DNA of 64,000 nt from CAMAVH01 sp035714115 (lineage in GTDB: Bacteria; Pseudomonadota; Alphaproteobacteria; SMXQ01), in the NCBI GenBank assembly GCA_035714115.1, contig DASTMO010000051.1, positions 1 through 64,000 on the forward strand, in the 5' to 3' direction. This document shows, in pieces, positions 8,401 through 16,343 of the stretch; position 1 is the stretch's first letter, and every line of letters starts with the position of its first letter. The position numbers and the translations under genes are program-made. A model generated the notes under the pieces. It saw only the letters and a program-made list of their open reading frames with translations, was not told the DNA's origin and did not search any database.

Positions 8401-10324
8401 CCGCCTCGAACAAAGGCTTGAGCGCTTCAAGATGAACGGCGGCGCCGGCGCGCGTCTGCATGCCGAAATCATGGATCCAGATGGTTTCGCCGCCGGCCCG
8501 CTCGATGCGGTGAGGCTGCTCGTCGATGACCTTGAAGCCCATGTTCTCGAGCATGGGCAGCACATCGGACAGCGGCACCGCCTCGCCGACGTTGTAGATC
8601 TTGAAGCGCACCAGATGGTCAGGCGCGCTGATCGGACGATAGAGATTGAGGCCGAGCGTCTTACTGGCACGCAGCGCCTCGATCTTGGCGATATCGCCGA
8701 GCGCCAGCGGCGCGCTGGTCGCCTCGCGGTAAGACGAGGGGAAGGAGTCGCCGTAGGCCTTCAGCAGCTCGAGACCTGCATCCTCGCCATAGGACGAAAT
8801 CAGCGCCGCGCGCAAATCGTCGCGCCAGCCGCGCATGGCGCGCGCCAGCTTGGCTTCGATCTCGCGCGTGTCGTAGTCCGGCACTTCGCCGGGCCGCGTC
8901 TTGATGATGACATGCAGGCGAGCCAGCGGCGAATCGCCGATCTGGGTGTAGAAGGCCGAGACCGTGCCACGCAGCTCGCGGCAAAGAATGTCCTGAAAGA
9001 GCAGCCGCAATTCGGTGTCGAACCGCTCGCGCGGAGCATAGACGAGGCAGGATAGGAAGCGCTCGAACGGATCGCGGCGGATGAAGAGCGCGACGCGCGC
9101 GCGATCCTGCAGCCGCAGGATGCCGAGGCTGATCTCGGTCAGGTCGTCCTCGCCGATCTGAAACAGCTCGTCGCGCGGGAAAGTCTCAAGGATATGCAGC
9201 AGCGCTTTGCCGTCATGGCTCGCCGGCGCCAGTTTGGAGCGCTTCACCACATGGTCGACCTTGCGGCGGAGCAGCGGAATGAGGCGCGGGCTGAGATTGT
9301 AGATGTCGGACGTGAACAGGCCGATGAAGCGGTATTCGCCGACGACGCGGCCCTTGGCGTCGTATTTCTTGATGCCGATGGTGTCGAAATGCACCGGACG
9401 ATGGACGGTCGAGCGTTTGTTCGCCTTGGCGATCATCAGCACATTGGGCGCGCGCACCAGGGCGCGCATATCCGGCGGCAGCGCCGATGCTTCCGTCGTC
9501 GGGTGGAAGATGGCGCTATGAACGTCGCGCAACAGGCCGAGGCCGGAGCCTTCGACCGGACGGCCGAGGCCCGGCTCGGCGGCATCGCCGCCGAAGGCAT
9601 ATTCGCGGAAACCGAGATAGGTGTAGTGGTTTGCGTCGAGCCAGCCGAGGAAAGCGCGCGCTTCGGCCAGCTCTTCCTGCGGCACGCCCGGCGCCTGATC
9701 GAGCTCGGCGAGAATGGCGGCGGCGCGCGCGCGCATCGCCGGCCAGTCTTCCACCGCGGCGCGCACATCGGCAAGCACCGTGCGCAGGCCACTCTCGATA
9801 TCGGCAAGTTCGGCAGCGCTGCCCTGGCTGTCGATCTGCAAATGCATGACCGATTCAGCCTGGCCTTCCGGCGAGTCGCCATCTTTGGGTTCAGAGGGCA
9901 GCAGCTCGATCAGTTCGCCCTTGGCGTCGCGTTTGACGCGAATGATCGGGTGGATGATCTGATGCAGGCCCAGCCCCTTCTGCGACAACCAGCCGACGAC
10001 CGAATCGACCAGGAAGGGCATGTCGTCATTGACGATCTCGACGACGCTATGGCCGCAGGTCCAGCCATCGTCGGCTAGACGCGGATTGTAGGCGCGCAAT
10101 TTCGGAGTCTTGGCGGGACGGCTCTGGGAGAAACGCCACAACGCCAGGGCGCTGCCGGTCAGCGCCTCGCCGCTCATCTCGGCGACATCTTCAGGGGAAA
10201 CGGCGGAATAGAACTGCCGCAAGAAACGTTCGGCGGCTTCGCCGCCTTTGCCGGCGGCGCGACGCGCCTGGGCGCCCGCTTGCCCGACCGCGTCTTCCTT
10301 GCGCTGTTCGATCTTGGAGGCCAT
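5492..10324 (-). CDS. gdhB: NAD-specific glutamate dehydrogenase, large (about 180 kDa) class
   Basis: Oxidative deamination of glutamate to 2-oxoglutarate with NAD+, mainly catabolic, cytosolic. At 1610 residues it matches the very large GDH class found in Streptomyces, Pseudomonas and many alphaproteobacteria. The catalytic core near residues 815-865 contains GGIRWSDRREDFRTE and PVGAKGGFVLK with the catalytic lysine. Long N-terminal regulatory (ACT-like) and C-terminal extensions are typical. GGGAG precedes the ATG by about eight bases. The downstream MFS gene overlaps by four bases. The symbol follows the Streptomyces/Pseudomonas usage and may differ in other databases. Confidence 0.95.
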   Translation of the reverse strand: MASKIEQRKEDAVGQAGAQARRAAGKGGEAAERFLRQFYSAVSPEDVAEMSGEALTGSALALWRFSQSRPAKTPKLRAYNPRLADDGWTCGHSVVEIVNDDMPFLVDSVVGWLSQKGLGLHQIIHPIIRVKRDAKGELIELLPSEPKDGDSPEGQAESVMHLQIDSQGSAAELADIESGLRTVLADVRAAVEDWPAMRARAAAILAELDQAPGVPQEELAEARAFLGWLDANHYTYLGFREYAFGGDAAEPGLGRPVEGSGLGLLRDVHSAIFHPTTEASALPPDMRALVRAPNVLMIAKANKRSTVHRPVHFDTIGIKKYDAKGRVVGEYRFIGLFTSDIYNLSPRLIPLLRRKVDHVVKRSKLAPASHDGKALLHILETFPRDELFQIGEDDLTEISLGILRLQDRARVALFIRRDPFERFLSCLVYAPRERFDTELRLLFQDILCRELRGTVSAFYTQIGDSPLARLHVIIKTRPGEVPDYDTREIEAKLARAMRGWRDDLRAALISSYGEDAGLELLKAYGDSFPSSYREATSAPLALGDIAKIEALRASKTLGLNLYRPISAPDHLVRFKIYNVGEAVPLSDVLPMLENMGFKVIDEQPHRIERAGGETIWIHDFGMQTRAGAAVHLEALKPLFEAAFARLWSGDMEDDGFNKLALLAGLDWREITVVRAVAKYLRQAGIAFSQAYMETTFSDNPHFARMLADLFVARFDLNRSHAESRETTLKVAYEEALDKVASLDEDRILRRFLNAILSMLRTNFYQMAADGGPKSYVSFKFDSRSLDDLPLPRPLYEVFVYSPRMEGIHLRGGKVARGGIRWSDRREDFRTEILSLMKAQMVKNAVIVPVGAKGGFVLKKLPAGASRDETMAEGIACYTLLMKGLLDITDNRVGAGIVPPKNVIRHDDDDPYLVVAADKGTATFSDLANGIAREYGFWLDDAFASGGSVGYDHKKMGITARGAWESVKRHFREMGIDTQSQDFTVVGVGDMSGDVFGNGMMLSPHIKLLAAFNHLHIFIDPTPDPAASLAERQRLFALPRSSWSDYDAKLISAGGGVFDRKAKSIKLMPEIQTLFGLKQDSMAPNDLIRVLLKAEVDLLFFGGIGTYVKAATEAQAEAGDRANDALRVDGHEIRAKVIGEGANLGMTQLGRIEYAKTGGRLNTDAVDNSAGVDASDHEVNIKILTGAVVGEGDMTLKQRDALLVEMTDELAGLILRDNYLQTQALTVMEAQGGAILDSQVRLIHDLEKAGKLNREVEKLPNDAALSALAVNGKGLTRPELSVLLAYGKMTLYETLLESDLPDEAFLGEDLHRYFPTALRERFGQAIDKHRLRREIIATVATNSMVNRVGPTFVNDLRNRTGAAEGDIARAYTVTRDAFALREFWAAIEALDAKVPASLQTAMILESGKLVERATLWFVQNRSHPIDVAAAMTFVAPAIAALKAALPEALPPAARERFEAAAAVYAKEGAPVDLAKEAAKLPALGGATDIVKLAGEDVAKVPQAAAIYYAVGDRLSLDWLRASAQAIVATTSWQKQAIAAIVDELFAFQAELSARIMAGGARDHAAVEAWLQARGPVFLRAQQILAEMQSANGADLAMLAVANRQMRALIAA

Positions 10325-10551
10325 GCCGGATTCTCCCTTTTCGTCGCAGGATTCTAATTTTGGCGCGGTGACAAATCGCCGTCAGCGAGATGAACCGGAC
10401 GGGCCATTACGCAACGATCCACCCGCAAGACCGCTGCAGCCCGACCAAAAATTATCGCGGATTTTAGTTAATTTTGGCTTTCCGGCGGCTGAGATCTCGC
10501 TTTTTGCTCTTATTTCCCTCGAACCAGGAAGAAAACACCCGTCAAAACGCC

Positions 10552-10585
10552 AAAAATGCCGATGAAGGGGCTTTAGCCCTTCATC
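10552..10585 (-). terminator. Candidate terminator at the end of the methyltransferase gene
   Basis: A 9-bp perfect stem (10561-10569 with 10577-10585, GATGAAGGG and complement) spans the stop codon of the methyltransferase gene. On the minus strand it is followed a few bases later by a run of five T. It would also insulate the gdh promoter in the 248-base gap 10325-10572, where I see AT-rich DNA but no convincing promoter motif. Confidence 0.5.
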
Positions 10586-11235
10586 GTGCGGTGCCGTTGG
10601 CGCGGATCGACACCGTCATAGTCCATATAAAGGGCGAACCAGGGCAAATCGGGCTTGCCGACCGCCTGCTTGGCCGCGCTCAGAACCGCCGACCACCATT
10701 CCATCGGCTTAAGAGTGCAATGGGCGTTTTCGCCATTCGGCAGGTTCTTGTTGGCTGGGTAGCCCGCGATGGTGACGAACAGCATCTTGTCGGCGAAACC
10801 GAACATCTCGCGCAGGATCCAAGGCACATCTTCCTCGGGGATATGTTCGAGGACATCGGTGCTGATCACCGCGTCGAACGTCCCGCTCGGGTAGGCGCTA
10901 TAGGGCGCATAGCCGGGGTCGTACAGGGTGATGTCCGACAGATTCCAATAGTCCTTGATCGAATCGTAGCTGTTGCCCTGCGGGTCGCGCAGGCCGCGCT
11001 GCTTATAAAAGCCGCCCTTGCCGGCGCCATAGTCGAGCAACGTGCGCGAGCCTGTCCGCGCCGTCAGTTCGCGGATCGTCGCGGTATGGGGCGCTAGGCT
11101 GCGGCCATCGAAGGTGTGCTCGGGCGGGCGATTGTGCGCCGCTTCGCCATGTTCATGCAGATCCTGATAGATCGCCACCAGCGCGCGATAGCGCGGGCTG
11201 GGGTTCTGCCGGCTGTAATCGGTGTCCATGGTCAT
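10573..11235 (-). CDS. Class I SAM-dependent methyltransferase domain protein
   Basis: A 220-residue soluble protein with SAM motif I as LLDYGAGKGGFY (around residues 66-77) and the motif II/III region FDAVISTDVLEHIPEEDV, as in small-molecule or lipid/sugar methyltransferases. The substrate is unknown. Two ATGs (11235 and 11229) are possible starts, neither with a strong ribosome binding site. It stands alone, divergent from the histidine kinase gene across 150 bases. Confidence 0.7.
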   Translation of the reverse strand: MTMDTDYSRQNPSPRYRALVAIYQDLHEHGEAAHNRPPEHTFDGRSLAPHTATIRELTARTGSRTLLDYGAGKGGFYKQRGLRDPQGNSYDSIKDYWNLSDITLYDPGYAPYSAYPSGTFDAVISTDVLEHIPEEDVPWILREMFGFADKMLFVTIAGYPANKNLPNGENAHCTLKPMEWWSAVLSAAKQAVGKPDLPWFALYMDYDGVDPRQRHRTMKG

Positions 11236-11385
11236 GCCGTGTGCGTCGTCCGAACTGAGGACAAGATGGCGGAGTATGACAGCCTTGTCATGCTCCTGTA
11301 ATTCAACTCACTGATTTTCCTGGATAAAAGGCAAATTTGATAGGGCTTTTTTAACCCCGCCCCGCCACTCTCGCGAAATTGCGGG

Positions 11386-12663
11386 ATGACCCGCGGCAGA
11401 TTTGCAAGGCATGCGATGACCGAGATGGATGGCCATAGCGAAAGCGGCTGGCGCGTGGAGCGGCTGATCACACCCTTGCCGCCCATTCCGCTCAAGATGC
11501 CCTGCCGCGACGCGTTCGAGCTGCTCAGCGAGCATGCCGCGACGCCGAGCCTCGCGGTGATCGATGATACCGATGAGCCCATCGCCCTGCTCAGCCGCCA
11601 GGATTTCTACATCGCCTTCTCGCAGCCGCTGGTGCGCGCGGTCTATGAGAAGCGCCCGATCGCCCGGCTGATGGCGTCGCATTTCATCCAGTCGCCGCCG
11701 CTGCGCGTCGACCACATGCTCAGCATCGAAGAGCTCAAGGAGCTGATCACCACTTCGGCACCGCGCGCCGCGGTCGACGGCTTCATCATCACGCGCGACG
11801 GCAAATATGCCGGCATCGGCAGCGGCGTCGATCTGCTCGGCATCTCGCTGGAGCGCGCGCGCGAGCAGATCACCGATCTCGAAGAGGCCCGCCGCGCCGC
11901 CATGCGCGCCAATCAGGCCAAATCGACCTTCCTCGCCAGCATCAGCCACGAGTTGCGCACGCCGCTGAACGCCATCATCGGCTTTTCCGAGCTGCTGCAG
12001 AAGCAATACGCCGGCCCGCTGAACGACAAGCAGCAGGAATATGTGACCGACGTGCTGCGCAGCGGCACGCATCTGCTGACGCTGATCAACGACATTCTCG
12101 ATCTGTCGAAAGCCGAAGCCGGCAAGCTCGATCTCATCGACGGCGAGGTCGACCTCAACGGCATCGTGCGGCTCAGCCTGCGCATGCTGGCGCCGCGCGC
12201 CGCCGACAAAGGCATCACGCTCGCCTCGCATCTGCCGCACCGGCCGCTGCGCGTCTGGGGCGACCGCCAGAAGCTCAAGCAAGTGCTGCTGAATCTCTTG
12301 AGCAACGCGGTGAAGTTCACGCCGGCGGGCGGCAATGTCTGCGTCAGCGCAGTGGTCGATCAGCAGCGCCGGCCCGTGCTGACTGTGGAAGACGACGGCA
12401 TCGGCATCGCGCCGCAGGACATCGACAAGGTGCTGCAACCCTTCGAGCGCGCGCAGTCGCAGATGGGCCTTGCCGTCGAGGGCACCGGCATCGGCCTGCC
12501 GCTGAGCAAGACCTTCGTCGAGAACCACGGCGGCAGCTTCATTCTGGAAAGCGCGCTCGGCCAAGGCACCAAAGCGACGGTCCGCCTGCCGACCGAGCGG
12601 CTGCGCTTTTACGGCGCCGTGCTCGAAGAAACCGAGGACTTCTGCTTGCCCGCCGCCGAGTAG
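11386..12663 (+). CDS. Soluble sensor histidine kinase with CBS-like N-terminus
   Basis: 425 residues, no transmembrane segment. The first 160 residues look like a CBS-type sensing region (for example AVIDDTDEPIALLSRQDF and GFIITRDGKYAGIG), followed by a short coiled linker, a dimerisation/phosphoacceptor domain with SISHELRTPLNAIIG (His188) and an ATPase domain with N box LLNLLSNAVKFTPAGG and G boxes VEDDGIGI and GTGIGLPLSKT. No receiver domain. An alternative ATG at 11416, preceded by AAGG, would shorten it by ten residues. Its last 55 bases overlap, antisense, the end of the convergent HD-GYP gene, and no response regulator is adjacent. Confidence 0.88.
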   Translation: MTRGRFARHAMTEMDGHSESGWRVERLITPLPPIPLKMPCRDAFELLSEHAATPSLAVIDDTDEPIALLSRQDFYIAFSQPLVRAVYEKRPIARLMASHFIQSPPLRVDHMLSIEELKELITTSAPRAAVDGFIITRDGKYAGIGSGVDLLGISLERAREQITDLEEARRAAMRANQAKSTFLASISHELRTPLNAIIGFSELLQKQYAGPLNDKQQEYVTDVLRSGTHLLTLINDILDLSKAEAGKLDLIDGEVDLNGIVRLSLRMLAPRAADKGITLASHLPHRPLRVWGDRQKLKQVLLNLLSNAVKFTPAGGNVCVSAVVDQQRRPVLTVEDDGIGIAPQDIDKVLQPFERAQSQMGLAVEGTGIGLPLSKTFVENHGGSFILESALGQGTKATVRLPTERLRFYGAVLEETEDFCLPAAE

Positions 12664-13475
12664 AGCGGCGGATGGGCGTCGCGCGCGGCGCTCCAGGCTT
12701 CGCATTCCGCCACCACGCGCGGATCGTATTTCGCGCCGGCGCCGCGCCGCAATTCGACAAGCGCGACCTCGCGCCCTTGGGCATTGCGATAAGGCCGCGC
12801 CGACGACATGGCCTCGAACACATCGGCGACCGCAAGAATGCGCGCCTCGGGCAGGATCTCCTCGCCGGCCAGGCCCGCCGGATAGCCGGTGCCGTCCATC
12901 CGCTCGTGATGCTGCGCGACGATGTCGGCGACCGGGCCGGGAAAATCGATATTGCTCAAAAGTTCGGCGCCGATCGCCGCATGTTCGCGGATTTTGTCGC
13001 GCTCGGCGTCGGTCAGAAAGCCGGCTTTGTTGAGCAGATGTTCCGGCACGCCGATCTTGCCGATGTCGTGCAGTTCGGCGGCAAGCACCAGAGCGGTGCG
13101 CCGGGCGCGCGGCAAGTTCATCCGCGCGGCCAAGGCGTCGCAGAGTTGCGCGACGCGCTGCTGATGGCCGTGGGTATAGATGTCGCGGTATTCGATCATG
13201 CGCGCCAGGGTGGTGATGGTTTGGGCGAAGCGCAGGCTTTGCAGCGCCTGCGCCTCATCGATCCGGCGATAGCTGCGCAGCAGCAGAGCGAACAGGAGGG
13301 CCCCCGTGCAGAAGACGAACAGCAAGCCCTTGGCGATATTTTCGAGGAGCAAGGTGCCGTCGTCATGCAGCAGCAGATCGCTACCGACGATCCAGGCGAC
13401 ACCGACGGCGATGTAAGACAGGCTGATGAAGCCCGCCGCACACGGCGGCGTCTTGTCGAACCAATAGCGCGCCAT
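12609..13475 (-). CDS. HD-GYP domain protein, membrane anchored (probable cyclic-di-GMP phosphodiesterase)
   Basis: Two hydrophobic segments occupy roughly residues 15-70; an HD-GYP domain follows with ELHDIGKIGVP (about 133-143) and HHERMDGTGYPAGL (about 188-201), the signatures of the active phosphodiesterase subclass that degrades cyclic di-GMP. It lacks a receiver or PAS sensor, so control may come through the membrane segment. The 3' end overlaps the convergent histidine kinase gene by 55 bp, so the two transcripts are antisense at their ends. Confidence 0.87.
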   Translation of the reverse strand: MARYWFDKTPPCAAGFISLSYIAVGVAWIVGSDLLLHDDGTLLLENIAKGLLFVFCTGALLFALLLRSYRRIDEAQALQSLRFAQTITTLARMIEYRDIYTHGHQQRVAQLCDALAARMNLPRARRTALVLAAELHDIGKIGVPEHLLNKAGFLTDAERDKIREHAAIGAELLSNIDFPGPVADIVAQHHERMDGTGYPAGLAGEEILPEARILAVADVFEAMSSARPYRNAQGREVALVELRRGAGAKYDPRVVAECEAWSAARDAHPPLYSAAGKQKSSVSSSTAP

Positions 13476-13514
13476 GTTTTTCCCTCGGCTCCCCTGCGCC
13501 CCGCAGCGCAGTCA

Positions 13515-13539
13515 GGAATTTTTTCAGGGCTGGAACGTT
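13515..13539 (+). promoter_or_regulatory. EcfG-like promoter (one mismatch) before the DUF3185 gene
   Basis: GGAAT, 16 bases, CGTT; the consensus for the alphaproteobacterial general stress sigma factor is GGAAC-N16/17-CGTT. It lies 43 bases before the start codon in the right orientation. Confidence 0.4.
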
Positions 13540-13581
13540 GATCCGTGAGCGCGGCGATGCGCGGCACAACGGGAGACAAAC

Positions 13582-13797
13582 ATGCAGCCTGCCAGACTTG
13601 TCGGAGCGGTCGTTTTGGTTGTCGGGGTCATTCTGCTCGGCTTCGGCATCAACGCCACGGACGCGCCGGTCGATCAGCTCAGCGAAACCTTCACCGGACG
13701 CTACACCGATCGCACCATGTGGTACTTGGTCGGCGGTGGTGCCTTGGCAGCTGCCGGCATTCTAATCGCAATCCTGGGCGGCAGACGCGCCAGTTGA
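13582..13797 (+). CDS. DUF3185 family small membrane protein
   Basis: 71 residues with two transmembrane helices (about 5-25 and 46-66) separated by a conserved polar stretch FTGRYTDRTMWYLVGG that is the hallmark of DUF3185. The function of the family is unknown. GGGAG lies six bases before the ATG. A GGAAT-N16-CGTT element upstream suggests induction in the general stress response. Stands alone between the HD-GYP gene (divergent) and the manganese riboswitch. Confidence 0.8.
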   Translation: MQPARLVGAVVLVVGVILLGFGINATDAPVDQLSETFTGRYTDRTMWYLVGGGALAAAGILIAILGGRRAS

Positions 13798-13923
13798 TGG
13801 CCAAAGTGGTGGCTATCAACGTCAGCACGGCAGCCGAATGCAGCTTCGGCTACACTTTCATGTCAAACGCATAAGCCACTGATAACTATTGACCTTTCAA
13901 GTTCCTGCGATAAATTCGCAGGG

Positions 13924-14094
13924 CTTTTGGGGAGTAGCCGTCCACTATCCCGGTGGAGCTTGCGTCAACAGACTTGGCCCGAACCGTCGTTTTCTCGGGC
14001 CATGGCGCAGGCAGGGCCGTGGCATCTGTGAAAACAGGCGCACGGCGATTGGCGAGACCGATGGCGCCGCCTTCCTGACGTCCGAGCGGGAGGC
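13924..14094 (+). promoter_or_regulatory. yybP-ykoY (Mn2+) riboswitch with SD-sequestering expression platform
   Basis: The hallmark strand TTTTGGGGAGTAGCC (13925-13939), the GCGTCAACAGACT segment around 13962-13974 and the 3' strand GGCGAGACCGATGG (14051-14064) match the conserved L1, junction and L3 elements of the manganese riboswitch, in the right order, with pairing helices between (for example GGCCCG near 13976 with CGGGCC near 13996). Immediately after, GCCTTCC (14069-14075) can pair with GGGAGGC (14088-14094), hiding a ribosome binding site; in proteobacteria manganese is known to release this type of block. It precedes a manganese-exporter-like gene, which fits. The aptamer call is by eye. 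Confidence 0.85.
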
Positions 14095-14134
14095 CATGGC
14101 GCCATTGTGTCTCACGCTCGGCCAGGCTGCCTCC

Positions 14135-15295
14135 ATGGACTCCATGCTCGTTTCCACCTTCGTCGTCGCCCTGGCGGAGATCGGCGACAAAACCCAGTTG
14201 CTCGCCATCGTGCTGGCGACGCGCTTTCGCAAACCCCTGCCGATCATCGCCGGCATCTTTGCCGCCACCATCGCCAACCACGCCCTCGCTGCGACTGCCG
14301 GCTTCTTCCTGACCGACTTCCTCGAAAGCCTGTGGTTCCGCTACGCCATCGCGCTCAGCTTCATCGCCATGGCGCTGTGGACCCTGGTGCCCGACAAGTT
14401 CGACGAGGAAGACGACAAGATGCGCGTCGGCGCCAGCGTGTTCGTCACCACGCTGATCGCCTTCTTCATCGTCGAGATCGGCGACAAAACGCAGGTCGCG
14501 ACCGCGGCGCTGGCAGCGCGCTTCCACAATATCGAGATGGTCACGCTCGGCACCACGCTGGGCATGATGCTGGCCAACGTGCCGGCCGTGTTCCTCGGCG
14601 AAGCGGCGACGCGCGTGCTGCCGCTGAAATATGTGCGCATCGGCGCGGCGCTGATCTTCTTCGCGCTCGGCCTTTGGCAGCTCGGCGAGATCAGCGGCAT
14701 CGGCGAGCGCTTCGGCGAATGGACCATGCCGGCGGACGGCCCGGTGATCCTCGCCATCGCCGCGGTTCTGGCGTTGACCGCGCTCAGCTACGGCCTGCGC
14801 GCGCCGGCATCGCTGTGGCACGGCGCGCCGTCCTGGCTGCGGCTCGGGGCGATCTTCGCGGCGGCCAAGGTGGTGCTGCTCGCGGCCGGCTGGGCGCTCG
14901 GCAGCTTCGTCTCCGCCGTCGGTCCGGCGCTCGACCATTGGATCGCCTTCACCCTTCTGATGCTGCTCGGCATCTTCACGGTGACGCAGTCCTTCACGCG
15001 CCGCTCGCATCACGAAGAAGAGCCGGAGCGCGACAGCGTCGAAGTGATCAGCTTCCAGGCGACCATGGTCAGCATGGACGCGCTGATCGCCGGACTGATC
15101 CTCGGCATGCTGCAAGCCGAGATCGGCATGGCGCTGATCGCCACCGCGCTGCTCGCTTTCTTCGGCGCCTTCGGCGGCGCGGCCCTGGCGCGCTTCGCGC
15201 CGGCGCCGCTGCGCCGCATGCCGGAATTGTGGGGCGGCGTGTTCTTCGTGGCGATCGGCGGCGTGATCCTGTTCCAGCATCTCTCCGCCGCCTGA
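14135..15295 (+). CDS. Apparent fusion of GDT1/UPF0016 (MneA-type) manganese exporter with an MntP-like domain
   Basis: 386-residue polytopic inner-membrane protein. Residues 1-190 form a complete UPF0016/TMEM165 unit with its two signatures EIGDKTQ (Glu15-Asp18 and Glu114-Asp117). The rest (about 200-386) aligns by eye with E. coli MntP: a GWALG segment, DHWIAFTLLMLLG, a charged loop, VSMDALIAG (Asp315) and ELWGGVFFVAIGG near the end. The first MntP aspartate motif (SMDA) is degenerate here (LTALSYG), so the second domain may be partly inactive or accessory. Each family alone exports Mn2+ and is about 190 residues, so the double length is notable. The start at 14135 fits the family; ATG 14096, just after a riboswitch-controlled GGGAGG, is an alternative. 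Converges on terC. Confidence 0.85.
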   Translation: MDSMLVSTFVVALAEIGDKTQLLAIVLATRFRKPLPIIAGIFAATIANHALAATAGFFLTDFLESLWFRYAIALSFIAMALWTLVPDKFDEEDDKMRVGASVFVTTLIAFFIVEIGDKTQVATAALAARFHNIEMVTLGTTLGMMLANVPAVFLGEAATRVLPLKYVRIGAALIFFALGLWQLGEISGIGERFGEWTMPADGPVILAIAAVLALTALSYGLRAPASLWHGAPSWLRLGAIFAAAKVVLLAAGWALGSFVSAVGPALDHWIAFTLLMLLGIFTVTQSFTRRSHHEEEPERDSVEVISFQATMVSMDALIAGLILGMLQAEIGMALIATALLAFFGAFGGAALARFAPAPLRRMPELWGGVFFVAIGGVILFQHLSAA

Positions 15296-15320
15296 CGAAA
15301 CCGAGCTCCGGCCTGAATCA

Positions 15321-15353
15321 AAAACCCCCGCGGGATCCGACCGCGGGGGTTTT
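15321..15353. terminator. Bidirectional terminator between the Mn exporter and TerC genes
   Basis: A 13-bp perfect stem (15321-15333 with 15341-15353: AAAACCCCCGCGG and complement) with a 7-base loop, A run on one side and T run on the other, between convergent genes. Confidence 0.9.
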
Positions 15354-15377
15354 CTTTACGCGTATTAGGCCAGGCCC

Positions 15378-16031
15378 TTATCCAAAGACGTAGGGCCAGA
15401 CCTCGAGGCTGCCGCGATAGATCATGTCCAGCGCGACATAGACGATCACCGCCAAGCCGACATAAGCGATCCAACGATGCTTCTGCAGCAGACGGGCGAT
15501 GAAGTTGGCGGCGAGACCCATCAGGGCGATCGACAGCACGAGACCGAAGATCAGCACGTAGGGGTAATCGCGCGCCGCGCCCGCGACGGCGAGGACGTTG
15601 TCGAGCGACATCGACACGTCCGCAACGATGATCTGCCAAGCCGCTTGCGCGAAAGTCTTTCGCGGCGCGCCCCCGGCGACCGAACCATCGGCGTTGAGAT
15701 CCTGGTTGGCCAGAGCCTCAAGCGCGTTCTTCTCCTCGTGATGTTGCGCACGCAGCTCGCGCCACATCTTCCAGCTCACCCACAGCAGCAGGATGCCACC
15801 GGCCAGCAACAGGCCGATGATCTGCAGCAGTTGCGTCGTGACACCGGCGAAGCCGATGCGCAACAACGTCGCGGCAGCGATGCCGACGATGATGGCTTTG
15901 GTGCGTTGCGCCGCGGGCAAACCAGCCGCGGCGAGACCGATCACGATGGCATTGTCGCCTGCCAGCACGAGATCGATCATGATGACCTGCAGCAGAGCGG
16001 TCATCGCCTCTGCAGTCAGATACTCACTCAT
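15378..16031 (-). CDS. TerC family integral membrane protein (YjbE/Alx-like)
   Basis: 217 residues, about seven transmembrane helices. The signature acidic motifs are IDLVLAGDNAIVIGLA near the N-terminus and ADVSMSLDNVLAVAGAA after a charged loop, as in TerC proteins. Members such as E. coli Alx and Bacillus YjbE/YkoY are linked to manganese handling and are often under yybP-ykoY riboswitch control. Here the neighbour is the riboswitch-driven Mn exporter, supporting the same role. AAGGAG lies ten bases before the ATG, and its own leader can fold to hide that site. Metal specificity is inferred. Confidence 0.87.
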   Translation of the reverse strand: MSEYLTAEAMTALLQVIMIDLVLAGDNAIVIGLAAAGLPAAQRTKAIIVGIAAATLLRIGFAGVTTQLLQIIGLLLAGGILLLWVSWKMWRELRAQHHEEKNALEALANQDLNADGSVAGGAPRKTFAQAAWQIIVADVSMSLDNVLAVAGAARDYPYVLIFGLVLSIALMGLAANFIARLLQKHRWIAYVGLAVIVYVALDMIYRGSLEVWPYVFG

Positions 16032-16180
16032 AGCGTACCCACTCCTTTTTTATATGGAGGGGCCAGCACGGCGCTTCATCGCGCGCAAGACCGGGCCTGC
16101 CTTCAGCGCCAACAAAGTCGGGCGATGAAGACGCGGGCCGCCGTGCGAATGAGGAAAAGTCGGCGGGCCACTCCTTGATT
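16032..16180 (-). promoter_or_regulatory. Structured leader of the TerC gene, candidate divergent Mn riboswitch
   Basis: On the minus strand AAGGAGTGGCCCGCCG near 16175 loosely resembles the GGGGAGTAGCC strand of the manganese aptamer. Further on, CTTCATCGC (16130-16122) pairs with GCGATGAAG (16082-16074), and CCTCC (16060-16056) can cover the ribosome binding site AGGAG (16046-16042). The 3' aptamer signature GGCGAGACC is not clearly present, so the riboswitch identity is uncertain while the folding potential is plain. The rest of the gap, 16181-16343, holds nothing I recognise. Confidence 0.35.
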
Positions 16181-16343
16181 CCAGTCCGACATCACAGCCA
16201 TCGAGGGCTGTCAGAGGGGCCCGGCCTGGTCCGCTAGATATATGAAATTGGCCGCAGAGCGGCAAGTGCGAACGGATCGCGCCGGATTCGCCCAGGCGAT
16301 TCAGAGCTCTGGCGCAATGAGACGACGTTTCGGCCGTCAGCCG

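Noticed and set aside
7610..9055. A 481-codon open frame on the plus strand opposite glutamate dehydrogenase
   Set aside because: It is a GC-rich antisense shadow: His/Arg/Gln/Gly-heavy translation, no family resemblance, no ribosome binding site; the minus-strand gene is certain.
13886..15280. Minus-strand 464-codon frame opposite the manganese exporter
   Set aside because: Composition is His/Glu/Arg/Gly-rich nonsense, and it would run through the riboswitch; the plus-strand membrane protein explains the region.
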